A DNA stretch of 64,000 nt, from contig NZ_KB467824.1 in the NCBI RefSeq assembly GCF_000344615.1, forward strand, positions 3,933,767 to 3,997,766, written 5' to 3'. The notes beneath the pieces were generated by a model. The model saw only the letters and a program-made list of their open reading frames with translations. It did no database searches and was not told where the DNA came from. Source of the DNA: Janthinobacterium sp. CG3. Lineage in GTDB: Bacteria > Pseudomonadota > Gammaproteobacteria > Burkholderiales > Burkholderiaceae_D. The translations under genes and the position numbers were made by a program. The stretch's first letter is position 1. Every line of letters begins with the position of its first letter. Positions 20,256 through 29,747 of the stretch are shown here, in pieces.

Positions 20256-20488
20256 GGTATATGTGGACTTGTGGACTGACCCTAAAGAGGCATTTTAGCG
20301 TATTGCGCCGCACCATGCCGGAACAGCCCTCGCCCCCCTACGGGTTAAGCGAGGCCGGCGGCGCCGCCCGAAACGCGGCGAAGCGCGTATATCACCAAAT
20401 CCATATGATGAAAATACGCCATTCTTGATAGATCCTGCCAACAAAAGGCTATTATTGCAAATAAACAATCCCGTCGGCCGCGGCGGCT

Positions 20489-20980
20489 TTAGCCCAGCAG
20501 TTGTCCGATCCGTTGCCAGACGCCGTCGGGCACGAACAACAGCAGGCTCGTCATGGTCAGGTAGCGCGCCAGCTTGCCCGCCGCCATGTAGGCGACGCTG
20601 GGCCAGAACGGCAGCTTGAGCCAGCCGGCCAGCGTGCACAGCGGGTCGCCGATGCCGGGCAACCAGGCCAGCAGCATGGTCTTGGCGCCGTAGCGCGCCA
20701 GCCAGCGGAACCAGCGCGTGTCGCGCTCCTTGGCGAAGGCCACCTTGGCGCGGTAGCCGAGCCAGTAGTCGACCATGCCGCCGAGGGTGTTGCCGACGGT
20801 GGCGGTCAGGATCACCGGCCAGAACAACGCGGGGTTGGCCTTGACGACGGCGAACACCGCCGGCTCCGAGCCCAGCGGCAGCAGCGTGGCCGAGATAAAA
20901 CTGATGATGAAGACCGACGTCAGCCCCACTTCGGGCGCCGCCAACAGGTGCAGCAACCAGGCGATTGTAGATTCGATCAT
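20489..20980 (-). CDS. YqaA family membrane protein (SNARE-associated/DedA type)
   Basis: A 163-residue integral membrane protein of the VTT/DedA superfamily. MIESTIAWLLHLLAAPEVGLTSVFIISFISATLLPLGSEP is the YqaA hallmark (only short parts are diagnostic: FISATLLPLGSEP). It is followed by TVGNTLGGMVDYWLGY and a central LLAWLPGIGDPLCTLAGW. Related proteins are implicated in lipid scrambling and membrane homeostasis; the YqaA branch is uncharacterised. The ATG at 20980 is chosen because the upstream extension is low-complexity. It is divergent from ilvA. Confidence 0.87.
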   Translation of the reverse strand: MIESTIAWLLHLLAAPEVGLTSVFIISFISATLLPLGSEPAVFAVVKANPALFWPVILTATVGNTLGGMVDYWLGYRAKVAFAKERDTRWFRWLARYGAKTMLLAWLPGIGDPLCTLAGWLKLPFWPSVAYMAAGKLARYLTMTSLLLFVPDGVWQRIGQLLG

Positions 20981-20988
20981 CGAACTCT

Positions 20989-21018
20989 TTGAGGTAGGCG
21001 AAAGGTGTCCATTATAAT
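20989..21018 (+). promoter_or_regulatory. Probable sigma-70 promoter of ilvA
   Basis: TTGAGG (20989-20994) and a perfect TATAAT (21013-21018) are separated by 18 bases on the forward strand. The -10 lies in the palindrome CATTATAATG. The leader to the ilvA ATG is about 165 bases long, enough for a regulatory leader, although no peptide or hairpin could be recognised in it. Confidence 0.5.
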
Positions 21019-21188
21019 GAAGCGCAACACCCGCACAGTACAATCGAGAATCGCCGCACGCTGGCGCCAGGCCCACCGGCCGGCGGCCGCCGCGGCGCCC
21101 GCTTCGGCTACCCGCCGCGACCAGCACGTCTTTGCTCCACCGAACACGTTCCAGACCCTCTGGCCCAGAATCACTCTGTTTGCAGACT

Positions 21189-22724
21189 ATGACTATCGAC
21201 TATCTGAAGAAAATCCTGACCGCCCGCGTCTACGACGTCGCCATTGAAACCCCGCTGGAGTTCGCGCCGGCGCTGTCGCAGCGCCTGGAAAACCGGATTT
21301 ACTTCAAGCGCGAGGACATGCAGAGCGTGTTCAGCTTCAAGGTGCGCGGCGCCTACAACAAGATGGCCCACCTGAGCGAGGCGCAACTCAAGCGCGGCGT
21401 CATCTGCGCCTCGGCCGGCAACCACGCCCAGGGCGTGGCGCTGTCGGCGGCCCGGCTCGGCTGCCGCGCGCTGGTGGTGATGCCGACCACCACGCCGCCG
21501 GTGAAGATCGACGCGGTTAAGGCGCGCGGCGGCGCCAACGTCGAGGTGGTGCTGTTTGGCGACTCCTACACCGACGCCTACAACCACGCGCTGACCTTGG
21601 AAAAAGAGCAGAAGCTGACCTTCGTGCACCCGTTCGACGATCCCGACGTTATCGCCGGCCAGGGCACCATCGGCATGGAAATCCTGCGCCAGCACGCCGG
21701 CCCGATCCACGCCATCTTCATCGCCATCGGCGGCGGCGGCCTGATCTCCGGCGTGGCCGCCTACGTCAAGCAGATCCGCCCCGACATCAAGATCATCGGC
21801 GTGCAGACGCTGGACTCGGACGCGATGGCGCGCAGCCTGAAGGCCGGCGAGCGCGTGACGCTGCCCGACGTCGGCCTGTTTTCCGACGGCACCGCGGTGC
21901 GCCTGGTCGGCGAGGAAACCTTCCGCCTGGCGCAGTTGTACGTCGACGAGGTCATCATCGTCGACACCGACGCCATCTGCGCCGCCATCAAGGACGTCTT
22001 CACCGACACCCGCAGCATCCTGGAGCCGGCCGGCGCGCTGGCCATCGCCGGCGCCAAGGCGTACATCGAGCGCGCCAGCCTGAGCAAGCATCCGGTCCAG
22101 AACGAAACGCTGGTGACGATCGCCTGCGGCGCCAACATGAATTTCGACCGCCTGCGCTTCGTTGCCGAACGCGCCGAGCTGGGCGAGTCGCGCGAGGCGG
22201 TGTTCGCCGTGACGATGCCGGAGCAGCGCGGCAGCTTCAAGCGCTTCTGCCAGTTGGTGGGCGCGCGCAACGTCACCGAGTTCAACTACCGCATCAGCGA
22301 CGAGAGCCAGGCGCACGTGTTTGTCGGCGTGCAGATCGCCAACCGCAACGAATCGGGCGTGCTGGCGCGCAAGTTCGAGGAGCACGAGTTCAAGACGCTC
22401 GACTTGACCCACGACGAGCTGGCCAAGTCGCACATCCGCCACCTGGTCGGCGGCAAGAGCCGCCTGGCCCAGGACGAGCTGCTGTACCGCTTCGAGTTCC
22501 CGGAACGCCCGGGCGCGCTGATGCGCTTCCTCGACAGCATGGCGCCGAACTGGAACATTTCGCTGTGCCATTACCGCAGCCAGGGCGGCGACGTCGGCCG
22601 CATCCTCATCGGCCTGCAGGTGCCGCAGGACGAAATGGGCGAGTTCGGCCAATTCCTGACCACCCTCGGCTACCGCTACTGGGACGAAAGCAGCAACCCC
22701 GTCTACAAGCTGTTCCTGGGATAA
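21189..22724 (+). CDS. ilvA: Threonine ammonia-lyase, biosynthetic
   Basis: A 511-residue PLP enzyme converting threonine to 2-oxobutanoate, the first step of isoleucine synthesis. The PLP lysine lies in [13 protein letters not shown] (about residues 45-57), [13 protein letters not shown] is the phosphate-contacting segment, and the glycine loop is [12 protein letters not shown]. After about residue 330 come two ACT-like regulatory domains (the second ending [23 protein letters not shown]). That makes it the long allosteric form inhibited by isoleucine, not the short catabolic TdcB form. The ATG at 21189 begins [10 protein letters not shown]. Confidence 0.96.
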   Translation: MTIDYLKKILTARVYDVAIETPLEFAPALSQRLENRIYFKREDMQSVFSFKVRGAYNKMAHLSEAQLKRGVICASAGNHAQGVALSAARLGCRALVVMPTTTPPVKIDAVKARGGANVEVVLFGDSYTDAYNHALTLEKEQKLTFVHPFDDPDVIAGQGTIGMEILRQHAGPIHAIFIAIGGGGLISGVAAYVKQIRPDIKIIGVQTLDSDAMARSLKAGERVTLPDVGLFSDGTAVRLVGEETFRLAQLYVDEVIIVDTDAICAAIKDVFTDTRSILEPAGALAIAGAKAYIERASLSKHPVQNETLVTIACGANMNFDRLRFVAERAELGESREAVFAVTMPEQRGSFKRFCQLVGARNVTEFNYRISDESQAHVFVGVQIANRNESGVLARKFEEHEFKTLDLTHDELAKSHIRHLVGGKSRLAQDELLYRFEFPERPGALMRFLDSMAPNWNISLCHYRSQGGDVGRILIGLQVPQDEMGEFGQFLTTLGYRYWDESSNPVYKLFLG

Positions 22725-22754
22725 TCCCACGACCAGAGGGCGGGCTGCACCCGC

Positions 22755-22833
22755 GCGCCGCCGGCATACGCAAAAACCGGCGGCGCACAGCCGGGGTCGG
22801 ACCCTCAGCGCCAAGGCGAGAAGGCCCGACCCC
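22755..22833. repeat. Two consecutive hairpins between ilvA and queF
   Basis: A perfect 10-base inverted repeat (GCGCCGCCGG at 22755-22764 with CCGGCGGCGC at 22777-22786, 12-base loop with five A) starts 30 bases after the ilvA stop. A second pair, GGGGTCGG (22793-22800) with CCGACCCC (22826-22833), follows. Neither has a T tract on the forward strand. They may act as a Rho-assisted terminator/3'-end stabiliser or belong to a dispersed GGGGTCGG repeat. Confidence 0.5.
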
Positions 22834-22887
22834 AGATTCACGCCGCTGCTTCGCTGCCAGCCGGCGGCACCTTACCTTCAAATCACC

Positions 22888-23721
22888 ATGACCAATTCCG
22901 CCGACCTCTCCCCGCTGGGCAAAAGCGCCGCCTACCGCAGCGACTACGCCCCCGAACTGCTGTTCCCGATTCCCCGCCAGGGCAAGCGCGACGAGCTGCA
23001 ATTGCACGGCACCCTGCCCTTTTTCGGCGTCGACATCTGGAACGCCTACGAGCTGTCATGGCTCAACCTGCGCGGCAAGCCGCAGGTGGCGATCGCCCGC
23101 GTCACCGTGCCGGCCGACTCGCCCAATATCGTCGAGTCGAAGTCGTTCAAGCTCTACCTGAACTCCTTCAACCAGACCAAACTGGCCAGCGCCGACGCCC
23201 TGCAGGCGCTGCTGCAGCAAGACCTGTCGGGCGGCTTCGGCGCGCCGGTGCAGGTCGCGCTGACCTTGCAGGAACAGTTCGCCGGCTTGAAAATGGGCGA
23301 ACTCGACGGCTTGCTGCTGGACCGCCTCGACATCGACATCGACCAGTACACGCCGTCGCCGCTGCTGCTCAAGGCGGCGCTGGACGAGGCGCCGGTCGAG
23401 GAAAAACTGCTGTCGCATCTGCTCAAATCGAATTGCCTGGTCACCGGCCAGCCGGACTGGGGCAGCGTGCAAATCCATTACGCCGGGCCGCAGATCGACC
23501 AGGAAAGCCTGCTCAAGTACCTGATCGGTTTCCGCGAGCACAACGAGTTCCACGAGCAATGCGTCGAACGCATCTTCGTCGACATCCTGCGCCAGTGCGC
23601 GCCGCAAAAACTGGCCGTGTACGCCCGTTACACCCGCCGCGGCGGACTCGACATCAACCCATGGCGCAGCAACTTCAGCACCGGCCAGCGTCCGCCCAAC
23701 CTGCGCAACGCCCGCCAGTAG
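22888..23721 (+). CDS. queF: NADPH-dependent 7-cyano-7-deazaguanine reductase
   Basis: A 277-residue QueF of the long, YqcD-type bimodular form. The family motif is [15 protein letters not shown] near residue 88. The catalytic Cys is in [17 protein letters not shown] near residue 190. The substrate Glu region is [15 protein letters not shown] and the C-terminus is the usual [10 protein letters not shown]. It reduces preQ0 to preQ1 in queuosine synthesis, consuming two NADPH. It stands alone on the forward strand, 163 bases after ilvA. Confidence 0.96.
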   Translation: MTNSADLSPLGKSAAYRSDYAPELLFPIPRQGKRDELQLHGTLPFFGVDIWNAYELSWLNLRGKPQVAIARVTVPADSPNIVESKSFKLYLNSFNQTKLASADALQALLQQDLSGGFGAPVQVALTLQEQFAGLKMGELDGLLLDRLDIDIDQYTPSPLLLKAALDEAPVEEKLLSHLLKSNCLVTGQPDWGSVQIHYAGPQIDQESLLKYLIGFREHNEFHEQCVERIFVDILRQCAPQKLAVYARYTRRGGLDINPWRSNFSTGQRPPNLRNARQ

Positions 23722-24209
23722 CGGCCGAAACGGAGCGGCCGGCCAGCCCAGGGCGCAACGGGCGAATTCCGCTACGTGGGCTTGTTCAAACGCGTCAAGG
23801 GCGCGCGCACGATCGCCGCTTGACGCGGCGCAAACGCGCGCGCGTTCGCGCGCCGCGCGCCTTGACTGGCTGGTGCAATGCCCCTACCTTCCAGGCAAGC
23901 GGCACCGACCGCGTTTTCATTTACAATGTAATAAGTTACTGGAAATCCGCCGGAGCCGGCCCCGGCGTTGAATAATTGGCGAAACAGTCATGTAGAATGG
24001 AAAAATCGGCAAGACAGCGTATTTCGCGCCAGAAATAGCGAAGCCACGGCCCGCCCGAGTGCGGACGCCGCGGCCGCCGGCCCCGGTTCGCCTTCAAGCG
24101 GACTGAGGCGGTTGTGGCGGCAACAGAATTCATGTTACACGGCGCAAAAACAAGCCTATAATTCTGCTCGCAAGCCCCTTTTGTGCACCGCACCATTTCA
24201 CTTAGTGTT
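23722..24209. other. Gene-free interval upstream of ptsN
   Basis: No convincing gene was seen in these 488 bases; the open frames running through are shadows of queF or ptsN. It contains a long imperfect inverted repeat (GTCAAGGGCGCGCG at 23794-23807 against CGCGCGCCTTGAC at 23854-23866, one inserted base), which lies beyond the queF stop and could form a stable transcript-end hairpin. It also has an A/T-richer stretch near 23915-24010 and the ptsN -10 element at 24157. Confidence 0.5.
24157..24162 (+). promoter_or_regulatory. Possible -10 element of ptsN
   Basis: A perfect TATAAT lies 48 bases before the ptsN ATG, in an A/T-richer context than its surroundings. No convincing -35 hexamer is visible at 16-18 bases upstream, so the call is weak and an activator or other sigma factor may be needed. 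Confidence 0.35.
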
Positions 24210-24692
24210 ATGACTAACCTCAGCAAAATATTATCTCTCGAAAACGTCCTGCTCGACCTGGAAGTGTCCAGCAAGAAGCGCGCCTTTGAACAAGCCGGTC
24301 TGATTTTCGAGAACAATTGCGGCATCGCCCGCTCCACCGTGTCGGACAACCTGTTTGCCCGCGAGCGCCTCGGTTCCACCGGGCTGGGGCATGGCGTGGC
24401 CGTGCCGCACGGCCGCATCAAGGGCATGAAGACGCTCAAGGCGCCGCTGGCCGCGTTCGTGCGTCTGGCCGAGCCGATTCCGTTCGAATCGCCCGACGGC
24501 AAGCCGGTGAACCTGCTGTTCTTCCTGCTGATTCCGGACCACGTTACCCAGCAGCATCTGGAAATCCTGTCGGAAATCGCCGAAATGTTTTCCGACGACG
24601 CCTTCCGCACCGCGCTGGCGACCGACCCGGACCCGAAATCGGTGCACGCGCGCATTATCAACTGGCAACCCAGTCTGCAGGCGGCGGGCTAA
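24210..24692 (+). CDS. ptsN: PTS IIA-like nitrogen-regulatory protein PtsN (EIIA-Ntr)
   Basis: A 160-residue EIIA domain of the fructose/mannitol-nitrogen family. The phosphorylatable histidine is H67 in LGHGVAVPHGRIKG, followed by FVRLAEPIPFESPDGKPV and FFLLIPDHVTQQHLEILS. It is the terminal phosphoacceptor of the nitrogen PTS (PtsP-NPr-PtsN) and regulates potassium transport, nitrogen/carbon balance and often polymer metabolism rather than sugar uptake. It starts a ptsN-hprK-rapZ block. The ATG at 24210 (MTNLSKILS) matches homologues. Confidence 0.95.
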   Translation: MTNLSKILSLENVLLDLEVSSKKRAFEQAGLIFENNCGIARSTVSDNLFARERLGSTGLGHGVAVPHGRIKGMKTLKAPLAAFVRLAEPIPFESPDGKPVNLLFFLLIPDHVTQQHLEILSEIAEMFSDDAFRTALATDPDPKSVHARIINWQPSLQAAG

Positions 24693-24739
24693 ACTGCGCT
24701 ACACTGCGCGTGACTATCCATTCCTGAGTGAGCCCGCGC

Positions 24740-25675
24740 ATGCTGCAAACACCGCTGACGATCCAACGCCTGTACGACGACAACCGTGAAAGCCTGCAAC
24801 TGGGCTGGTTCGCCGGCTTTCCCGGCGGCGAACGGCTCATTTCCGGCGACGTCGCCTCGGCCGCCGACCAGGTCGGCCATTTGAACCTGATCCACCCGGG
24901 CCGCATCCAGGTCTTCGGCCACCAGGAAATCAATTACTACCAGCGCTTGAAGTCCGGCTCGCGCAGCCACATCATTGGCGAGTTGATCGCCGGCGGGCCG
25001 CCGGCGCTGATTATCGCCCAGGGCCTGGAAACGCCGCCCGACATCCTCGCCATCTGCGATGAAAAAAACATTCCGCTGTTTTCCACCCCGCTGCCGGCGG
25101 CCCAGGTGATCGACTTCCTGCGCGTCTACCTGTCGAAGAAACTGGCGCAGCGCATTATCATGCACGGCGTCTTCATGGACGTGCTGGGCGTGGGCGTGCT
25201 GATCACCGGCGATTCCGGGCTCGGCAAAAGCGAGCTGGGCCTGGAATTGATTTCGCGCAGCCACGGCCTGGTGGCCGACGACGCCGTCGAATTCTCGCGC
25301 ATCGCGCCGAACATGATCGAGGGCCGCTGCCCGCCGCTGCTGCAAAACCTGCTCGAGGTGCGCGGCCTGGGCCTGCTCGACATCAAGGCGATCTTCGGCG
25401 AAACGGCGGTGCGCCGCAAGATGCGCCTGAAGCTGATCGTGCACCTGGTGCGCCGCAGCGCGCTGGAGGAGGAGGTCGAGCGCCTGCCCTTCCTGTTCCC
25501 CACCGAGGACGTGCTGGGCCTGCCGGTGCGCAAGGTCGTCATTCCGGTGGCGGCCGGGCGCAACATCGCGGTGCTGCTGGAGGCGGCGGTGCGCAACACC
25601 ATCTTGCAACTGCGCGGCATCGACACGCTGCAGGAATTCATGGAGCGCCAGCGCCAGGCGATGAGCGGCGACTAG
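24740..25675 (+). CDS. hprK: HPr kinase/phosphorylase
   Basis: A 311-residue HprK. The N-terminal domain (about 1-130) is followed by a kinase domain with Walker [15 protein letters not shown] (about residues 152-165), the [11 protein letters not shown] stretch, and the signature [20 protein letters not shown]. HprK phosphorylates a serine of HPr/NPr using ATP or pyrophosphate and also dephosphorylates it. Together with PtsN it suggests a regulatory, transport-independent PTS. An in-frame GTG lies four codons upstream at 24728, but the ATG at 24740 ([12 protein letters not shown]) is preferred. It is 47 bases after ptsN. Confidence 0.93.
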   Translation: MLQTPLTIQRLYDDNRESLQLGWFAGFPGGERLISGDVASAADQVGHLNLIHPGRIQVFGHQEINYYQRLKSGSRSHIIGELIAGGPPALIIAQGLETPPDILAICDEKNIPLFSTPLPAAQVIDFLRVYLSKKLAQRIIMHGVFMDVLGVGVLITGDSGLGKSELGLELISRSHGLVADDAVEFSRIAPNMIEGRCPPLLQNLLEVRGLGLLDIKAIFGETAVRRKMRLKLIVHLVRRSALEEEVERLPFLFPTEDVLGLPVRKVVIPVAAGRNIAVLLEAAVRNTILQLRGIDTLQEFMERQRQAMSGD

Positions 25676-25739
25676 CGCGGCCGGCCGGCGGCATGGCATC
25701 TGCCATCGGATGTACAGCAGCTTGCTTTCAGCGCCGTGT

Positions 25740-25760
25740 TTGATCTTATTGTATGATCAA
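25740..25760. promoter_or_regulatory. Inverted repeat immediately upstream of rapZ
   Basis: TTGATC (25740-25745) and GATCAA (25755-25760) form an inverted repeat around an A/T-rich 9-base core, ending only 5 bases before the rapZ ATG. It could be an operator, or a hairpin masking the rapZ ribosome binding site in the hprK-rapZ transcript. No regulator is identified. Confidence 0.35.
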
Positions 25761-25765
25761 GGCCT

Positions 25766-26629
25766 ATGCATATAGTCCTCATCACTGGTATCTCCGGATC
25801 CGGCAAATCGGTCGCGCTGAACGTGCTCGAAGACGCCGGTTATTATTGCGTGGACAACTTGCCGCCAGCGCTGCTGAGCCAGCTCGTATCGACCTTGCTA
25901 CAGGAAGGCACCGAGTCGCTGGCGGTCGCCGTCGACGCCCGCAGCGCCGCCTCGCTGGCCAGTCTGCCGCACGACGTCGGCCGGCTCAAGCAGGACGGCC
26001 ACGACGTCAAGGTCATGTTCCTGACCGCCACCACGCACTCGCTGGTGGCGCGCTTTTCCGAAACCCGCCGCAGCCATCCACTGTCGCACGAACTGCGCCC
26101 CGGCCAGAACCCGGCGGCGCGGCGCACCCTGATCGAATGCATATCCGAAGAGCGCGAACGCCTGTCGACGATCGAACAACTGGGCCATGTGATCGACACG
26201 TCGGAATTGAGCGCCAACAAACTGCGCGGCTGGATCAAGGAAATCGTCGCCGTCGACCGCGCGCCGTTGACGCTGTTTTTCGAATCGTTCGCCTTCAAGC
26301 TGGGCGTGCCGCTGGACGCCGACTTCGTGTTCGACGTGCGCGCGCTGCCGAACCCGTATTACGACCTGGCGCTGCGCCCGCTGACCGGGCGCGACGCGCC
26401 GGTGATCGCCTTCCTCGACGCCCAGCCGGCGGCGGCCGAGCTGCTCGGCGACATCCGCGCCTTCCTCGCCAAATGGCTGCCCTCGTTCAAGACCGACAAC
26501 CGCAGCTACCTGACGGTGGCGGTCGGCTGCACCGGCGGCCAGCACCGCTCGGTGTACATGGCCGAGCGCCTGGCGCAGCACTTCGGCCCGACCGAACAGG
26601 TGGTATTGCGCCACCGCGAACAACCGTAG
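25766..26629 (+). CDS. rapZ: RNase adapter protein RapZ
   Basis: A 287-residue protein with Walker A GISGSGKS at residues 8-15, VDNLPPALL, and a C-terminal domain containing [20 protein letters not shown] and [21 protein letters not shown]. In E. coli RapZ guides RNase E to the GlmZ sRNA and senses glucosamine-6-phosphate. In betaproteobacteria the sRNA partners are not established. It binds nucleotide. It is third in ptsN-hprK-rapZ and converges with the acyl-CoA hydrolase gene. Confidence 0.95.
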   Translation: MHIVLITGISGSGKSVALNVLEDAGYYCVDNLPPALLSQLVSTLLQEGTESLAVAVDARSAASLASLPHDVGRLKQDGHDVKVMFLTATTHSLVARFSETRRSHPLSHELRPGQNPAARRTLIECISEERERLSTIEQLGHVIDTSELSANKLRGWIKEIVAVDRAPLTLFFESFAFKLGVPLDADFVFDVRALPNPYYDLALRPLTGRDAPVIAFLDAQPAAAELLGDIRAFLAKWLPSFKTDNRSYLTVAVGCTGGQHRSVYMAERLAQHFGPTEQVVLRHREQP

Positions 26630-26645
26630 CGGCGGAGCCGCCGGC

Positions 26646-27731
26646 CTACGCCAGCTCGCGCAGCGGATGCGCGTGCGCCGGCCACACCGGCGCGAAGAAG
26701 CCCGCCACCATCTGCGGCGTCACCTCGGCCAGCGTCGGCGGCGACCAGCGCGGCGCGTTGTCCTTGTCGATGACGAGCGCGCGCACGCCCTCGATGACCT
26801 CGCCGTGCGCGAAGTTGTGGCGCACCACGGTGCGCTCCATGCGCAGGCAATCGGCCACCCCCAGCGCGGCGCCGCGGCGCAGCAGCTCAAACGTCACCGA
26901 CATCATCAACGGCGAGCGCTGCGCCATCGCCGCCAGCGTCTTTTGCGCGAAGGGCGAGGCGTCGCCCTCCAGCGACGCCACGATGCCGGCCACCGAGTCG
27001 GCGCCGAAATGCCGCGCCAGCGCGGCGGCCTCTTGGCGCAGCGCGCTGGCGCCCGCCTCGGCCTGGAACGGCGCCGCGAAGGCGGCGATCGCGGCGGGCA
27101 GCAACGCGCCCGGGGTGGCCGCGATCAGCGCCGTGAGCGCCGCATTCTGGGCTTGCGGCACGAAGTGGTCGGCCAGGCCGGCGTGCAGCGCGTCGGCCGC
27201 GCCTATCGTCAGCCCGGTCAAGCCCAGGTAGAGGCCCAGCCGGTCCGGCGCGCGCGACAGGAAATAGCTGCCGCCGACGTCGGGGAACAGGCCGATGTTC
27301 ACCTCCGGCATGGCCATCTTGGTGCGCTCGCTTACCACCCGCACGCGGCTGGCCGGGCCGGCCTGGGCCACGCCCATGCCGCCGCCCATCACCACGCCGT
27401 CGAGCAGGGCCACGTAGGGCTTCGGATAAAAGTGGATCAGGTGGTTCAGCGCGTATTCCTCGCTGAAGAAGTCCTCCAGCAGGGCGCTGCCGGCCAGCGG
27501 CGTGGCGCGCCCGGCGTCGTAGAAAAAACGGATGTCGCCGCCGGCGCAGAAGGCCTTCTCGCTGCTGCTCTTGATGACCACGGCGTCGACGCCGGCGTCG
27601 TCGCGCCAGGCCAGCAGGGCCGCGGCGAGCTGGCGCACCATCGCCAGCGACAACGAGTTCAGCGCCTTGGGGCGGTCGAGGACGATGCACGCGGTGCGGT
27701 GCTGGACGGAGGTGTGGACGAATTCGCTCAT
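26646..27731 (-). CDS. Enoyl-CoA hydratase/isomerase family, 3-hydroxyisobutyryl-CoA hydrolase type
   Basis: A 361-residue crotonase-fold protein of the ECH_2 subgroup. Landmarks are LDRPKALNSLSLAMV, AFCAGGDIRFFYD (oxyanion hole), MGGGMGVAQAG, and MAMPEVNIGLFPDVGGSYFLSRAPD with the catalytic Glu/Asp. These match 3-hydroxyisobutyryl-CoA hydrolase in valine breakdown better than true hydratases. The ATG at 27731 starts MSEFVHTSV. It lies alone between rapZ (convergent) and hpf. Assignment to hydrolase over hydratase rests on length and the GLFPDVGG motif. Confidence 0.83.
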   Translation of the reverse strand: MSEFVHTSVQHRTACIVLDRPKALNSLSLAMVRQLAAALLAWRDDAGVDAVVIKSSSEKAFCAGGDIRFFYDAGRATPLAGSALLEDFFSEEYALNHLIHFYPKPYVALLDGVVMGGGMGVAQAGPASRVRVVSERTKMAMPEVNIGLFPDVGGSYFLSRAPDRLGLYLGLTGLTIGAADALHAGLADHFVPQAQNAALTALIAATPGALLPAAIAAFAAPFQAEAGASALRQEAAALARHFGADSVAGIVASLEGDASPFAQKTLAAMAQRSPLMMSVTFELLRRGAALGVADCLRMERTVVRHNFAHGEVIEGVRALVIDKDNAPRWSPPTLAEVTPQMVAGFFAPVWPAHAHPLRELA

Positions 27732-27794
27732 GGCAGGGTCGATGGCAGGTGGAAAGGAACGTATACTAGCGCACCGGCGGCGCGGGCGCGGGCG

Positions 27795-27820
27795 CAAAAA
27801 AGGGCGCGAGACGCGCCCTT
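27795..27820 (-). terminator. Rho-independent terminator after hpf
   Basis: A perfect 9-base-pair stem AAGGGCGCG (27800-27808) / CGCGCCCTT (27812-27820) has a 3-base loop. On the reverse strand it is followed by TTTTTT. It lies 27 bases past the hpf stop and ends the lpt-rpoN-hpf transcript. Confidence 0.8.
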
Positions 27821-27846
27821 AGTCGGGGTGGGAAGCGGGGGCCGGA

Positions 27847-28200
27847 TTAGACGGCGGCGGCTTCGTAGGTGTCGGGCAGATGCTTGATCGCCTCGTGACC
27901 GTGCTCTTGCACTTTGGTTTTGTACTTCATGACCTGGCGGTCCAGTTTGTCGATCAGGGTGTCGATGGCGGCGTACAGGTCTTGCGACAGGCTTTCCACG
28001 TACACGGTCTTGCCGGACATGCGCAGGTTGATTTCGGCCTTTTGCCGTTTATCTTTTTCTTTCAGATTGTCTACGGTCAGAATGACAGCAATATCAATGA
28101 CTTGATCGAAATGGCGTTGCACGCGCTCCAGTTTGGTTTGTACGTATTCACGGATGGCCGGTGTCACTTCGAGATGATGTCCGCTGATAGTGAGATTCAT
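27847..28200 (-). CDS. hpf: Ribosome hibernation promoting factor (HPF/YfiA family)
   Basis: A 117-residue short-form hibernation factor: [32 protein letters not shown]-type N-terminus (diagnostic [16 protein letters not shown]), [18 protein letters not shown] and [21 protein letters not shown]. It binds the 30S decoding region in stationary phase. The ATG at 28200 is chosen over a GTG two codons earlier because an AGGAG lies 7 bases before it. It follows rpoN, the widespread rpoN-hpf-ptsN order, though here ptsN has moved to the other strand 3.5 kb away. Confidence 0.93.
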   Translation of the reverse strand: MNLTISGHHLEVTPAIREYVQTKLERVQRHFDQVIDIAVILTVDNLKEKDKRQKAEINLRMSGKTVYVESLSQDLYAAIDTLIDKLDRQVMKYKTKVQEHGHEAIKHLPDTYEAAAV

Positions 28201-28272
28201 ACACACTCCTAAAGATGATGTCGGGTTCGTGCCTTCGCCGGTCTTCTGGCGCGCAGAGGAACCAAAGTAAAA

Positions 28273-29742
28273 CTACAACGATTTTCGCAGACTGACTGGC
28301 GGGATCTTCAGCGCTTCCCGGTATTTGGCAACAGTGCGTCGCGCAATCACCATGCCTTGTTCTCCCAGCATGTCCGCAATCTTACTGTCGGATAAAGGAT
28401 TTTTCGGGTCTTCAGCTCCTGTCAATTGCACAATAAGCGCCCGTATCGCCGTCGATGATGCCTCTCCCCCCGCTTCGGTGGCGACATGGCTACCAAAGAA
28501 ATATTTCAACTCAAACATGCCATGCGGGGTCAGCATATACTTCTGAGTTGTTACCCGAGAAATAGTACTCTCGTGTAAACCCAGTTTATCAGCTATTTCA
28601 CGGAGCACAAGGGGTCTCATCGCCACCGCCCCGTGCGAGAAGAAATTTTTCTGCCTCTCAACAATGGCCTGGGCCACGCGCAGGATGGTGTCGAAGCGCT
28701 GGCGCATATTCTTGATCAGCCACTTGGCCTCCTGCAACTGGGCGCCCATCGCCCCCTCGCCCTTGCCCTGCTTGAGCAGGTTGGCGTACATGGCGTTGAC
28801 GCGCAGGCGCGGCATGACCTCGTGGTTCAGGCTGACGTGCCAGCCGTTGCGCGCGCGCTTGACGACGACGTCCGGCACCACGTAGTCGGAGACGTCGGCG
28901 GCGAACACCGCGCCCGGGTGCGGGTTGCACTGGCGGATCACCGTCTGCGCCTCGCGCAAGTCCTCGTCGTCGCACAGCAGGGCCTTTTTCAGCTTGTTGA
29001 AGTCGCGCTGGGCGAACCAGGTCAGGTGCCGCTCGACGATCAGCAGCGCCATGCGCCGCGTCACCATGGCGATCCGCGGCAGGCGTTTGATTTGCAGCGC
29101 CAGGCATTCGGAGGCGTTGCGCGCGCCGACGCCGGCCGGGTCGAAGCTTTGCAGCAGCGCCAGCGCGGTGCGCATCTCGTCGGCCCCGACGTCCAGCTCG
29201 GCCGGCAGGCGCGCCAGGATCTCGTCGAGCGGCTCCTCGAGGTAGCCGTTGTCGTCGAGCGCGTCGATGATCAACTCGACCAGCGCGCGGTCGCGCAGCG
29301 GCTGCACGGTGACGCGCATTTGCTCCATCAGGTGTTCGCGCAGCGTGCGCTGGCTCGCTTCGAGCTGCGGCCGGGAATCCTCGTCGTCGGGCGCCTTGCC
29401 GCGGCCGATCTCGCTCCAGTCGCTGTCGCCGTTGTCGGCGGCGGCGTGCTCGGCGCCGTCGTACGCGGGTTCGGCGTCGGCCGCCGGCGCGCTATCTTGC
29501 CCCGGCGCCGCCGCGCCGTCCTGTGGCGGCGCGCCGGTCGGGCTCAGCGCGCCGTCCGCCAGCAGCCGCAGCGAGCGGTCGAGCGGGTCGTCGAGGCGTT
29601 CCAGCAGCGGGTTCTCGCCCAGCAACTGCTCAAGCTCCTGGTGCAGCTCCAGCGTCGATAGCTGCAGCAGCCGGATCGACTGCTGCAGTTGCGGGGTCAG
29701 CGCCAGGTGCTGCGAGGTGCGCAGTTGCAGGGATTGTTTCAT
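28273..29742 (-). CDS. rpoN: RNA polymerase sigma-54 factor
   Basis: A 489-residue sigma-54. The glutamine-rich region I is [19 protein letters not shown] with [17 protein letters not shown]. An acidic, Ala/Pro-rich region II spans about residues 60-125. The core-binding domain, a helix-turn-helix ([20 protein letters not shown]) and the RpoN box [10 protein letters not shown] near the C-terminus are all present. It directs enhancer-dependent transcription at -24/-12 promoters for nitrogen, motility and sometimes T6SS genes. The gene starts 5 bases after the lptB stop, so it belongs to the LPS export operon. Confidence 0.97.
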   Translation of the reverse strand: MKQSLQLRTSQHLALTPQLQQSIRLLQLSTLELHQELEQLLGENPLLERLDDPLDRSLRLLADGALSPTGAPPQDGAAAPGQDSAPAADAEPAYDGAEHAAADNGDSDWSEIGRGKAPDDEDSRPQLEASQRTLREHLMEQMRVTVQPLRDRALVELIIDALDDNGYLEEPLDEILARLPAELDVGADEMRTALALLQSFDPAGVGARNASECLALQIKRLPRIAMVTRRMALLIVERHLTWFAQRDFNKLKKALLCDDEDLREAQTVIRQCNPHPGAVFAADVSDYVVPDVVVKRARNGWHVSLNHEVMPRLRVNAMYANLLKQGKGEGAMGAQLQEAKWLIKNMRQRFDTILRVAQAIVERQKNFFSHGAVAMRPLVLREIADKLGLHESTISRVTTQKYMLTPHGMFELKYFFGSHVATEAGGEASSTAIRALIVQLTGAEDPKNPLSDSKIADMLGEQGMVIARRTVAKYREALKIPPVSLRKSL

Positions 29743-29747
29743 CGGAT

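Noticed and set aside
17442-20279. 945-codon forward open frame opposite the FAD/Fe-S gene
   Set aside because: The reverse frame carries clear domains; the forward frame is Val/Gln/Arg-rich shadow sequence produced by GC-rich third positions. The same applies to long forward frames at 10-2055, 5008-6933 and 7271-9388.
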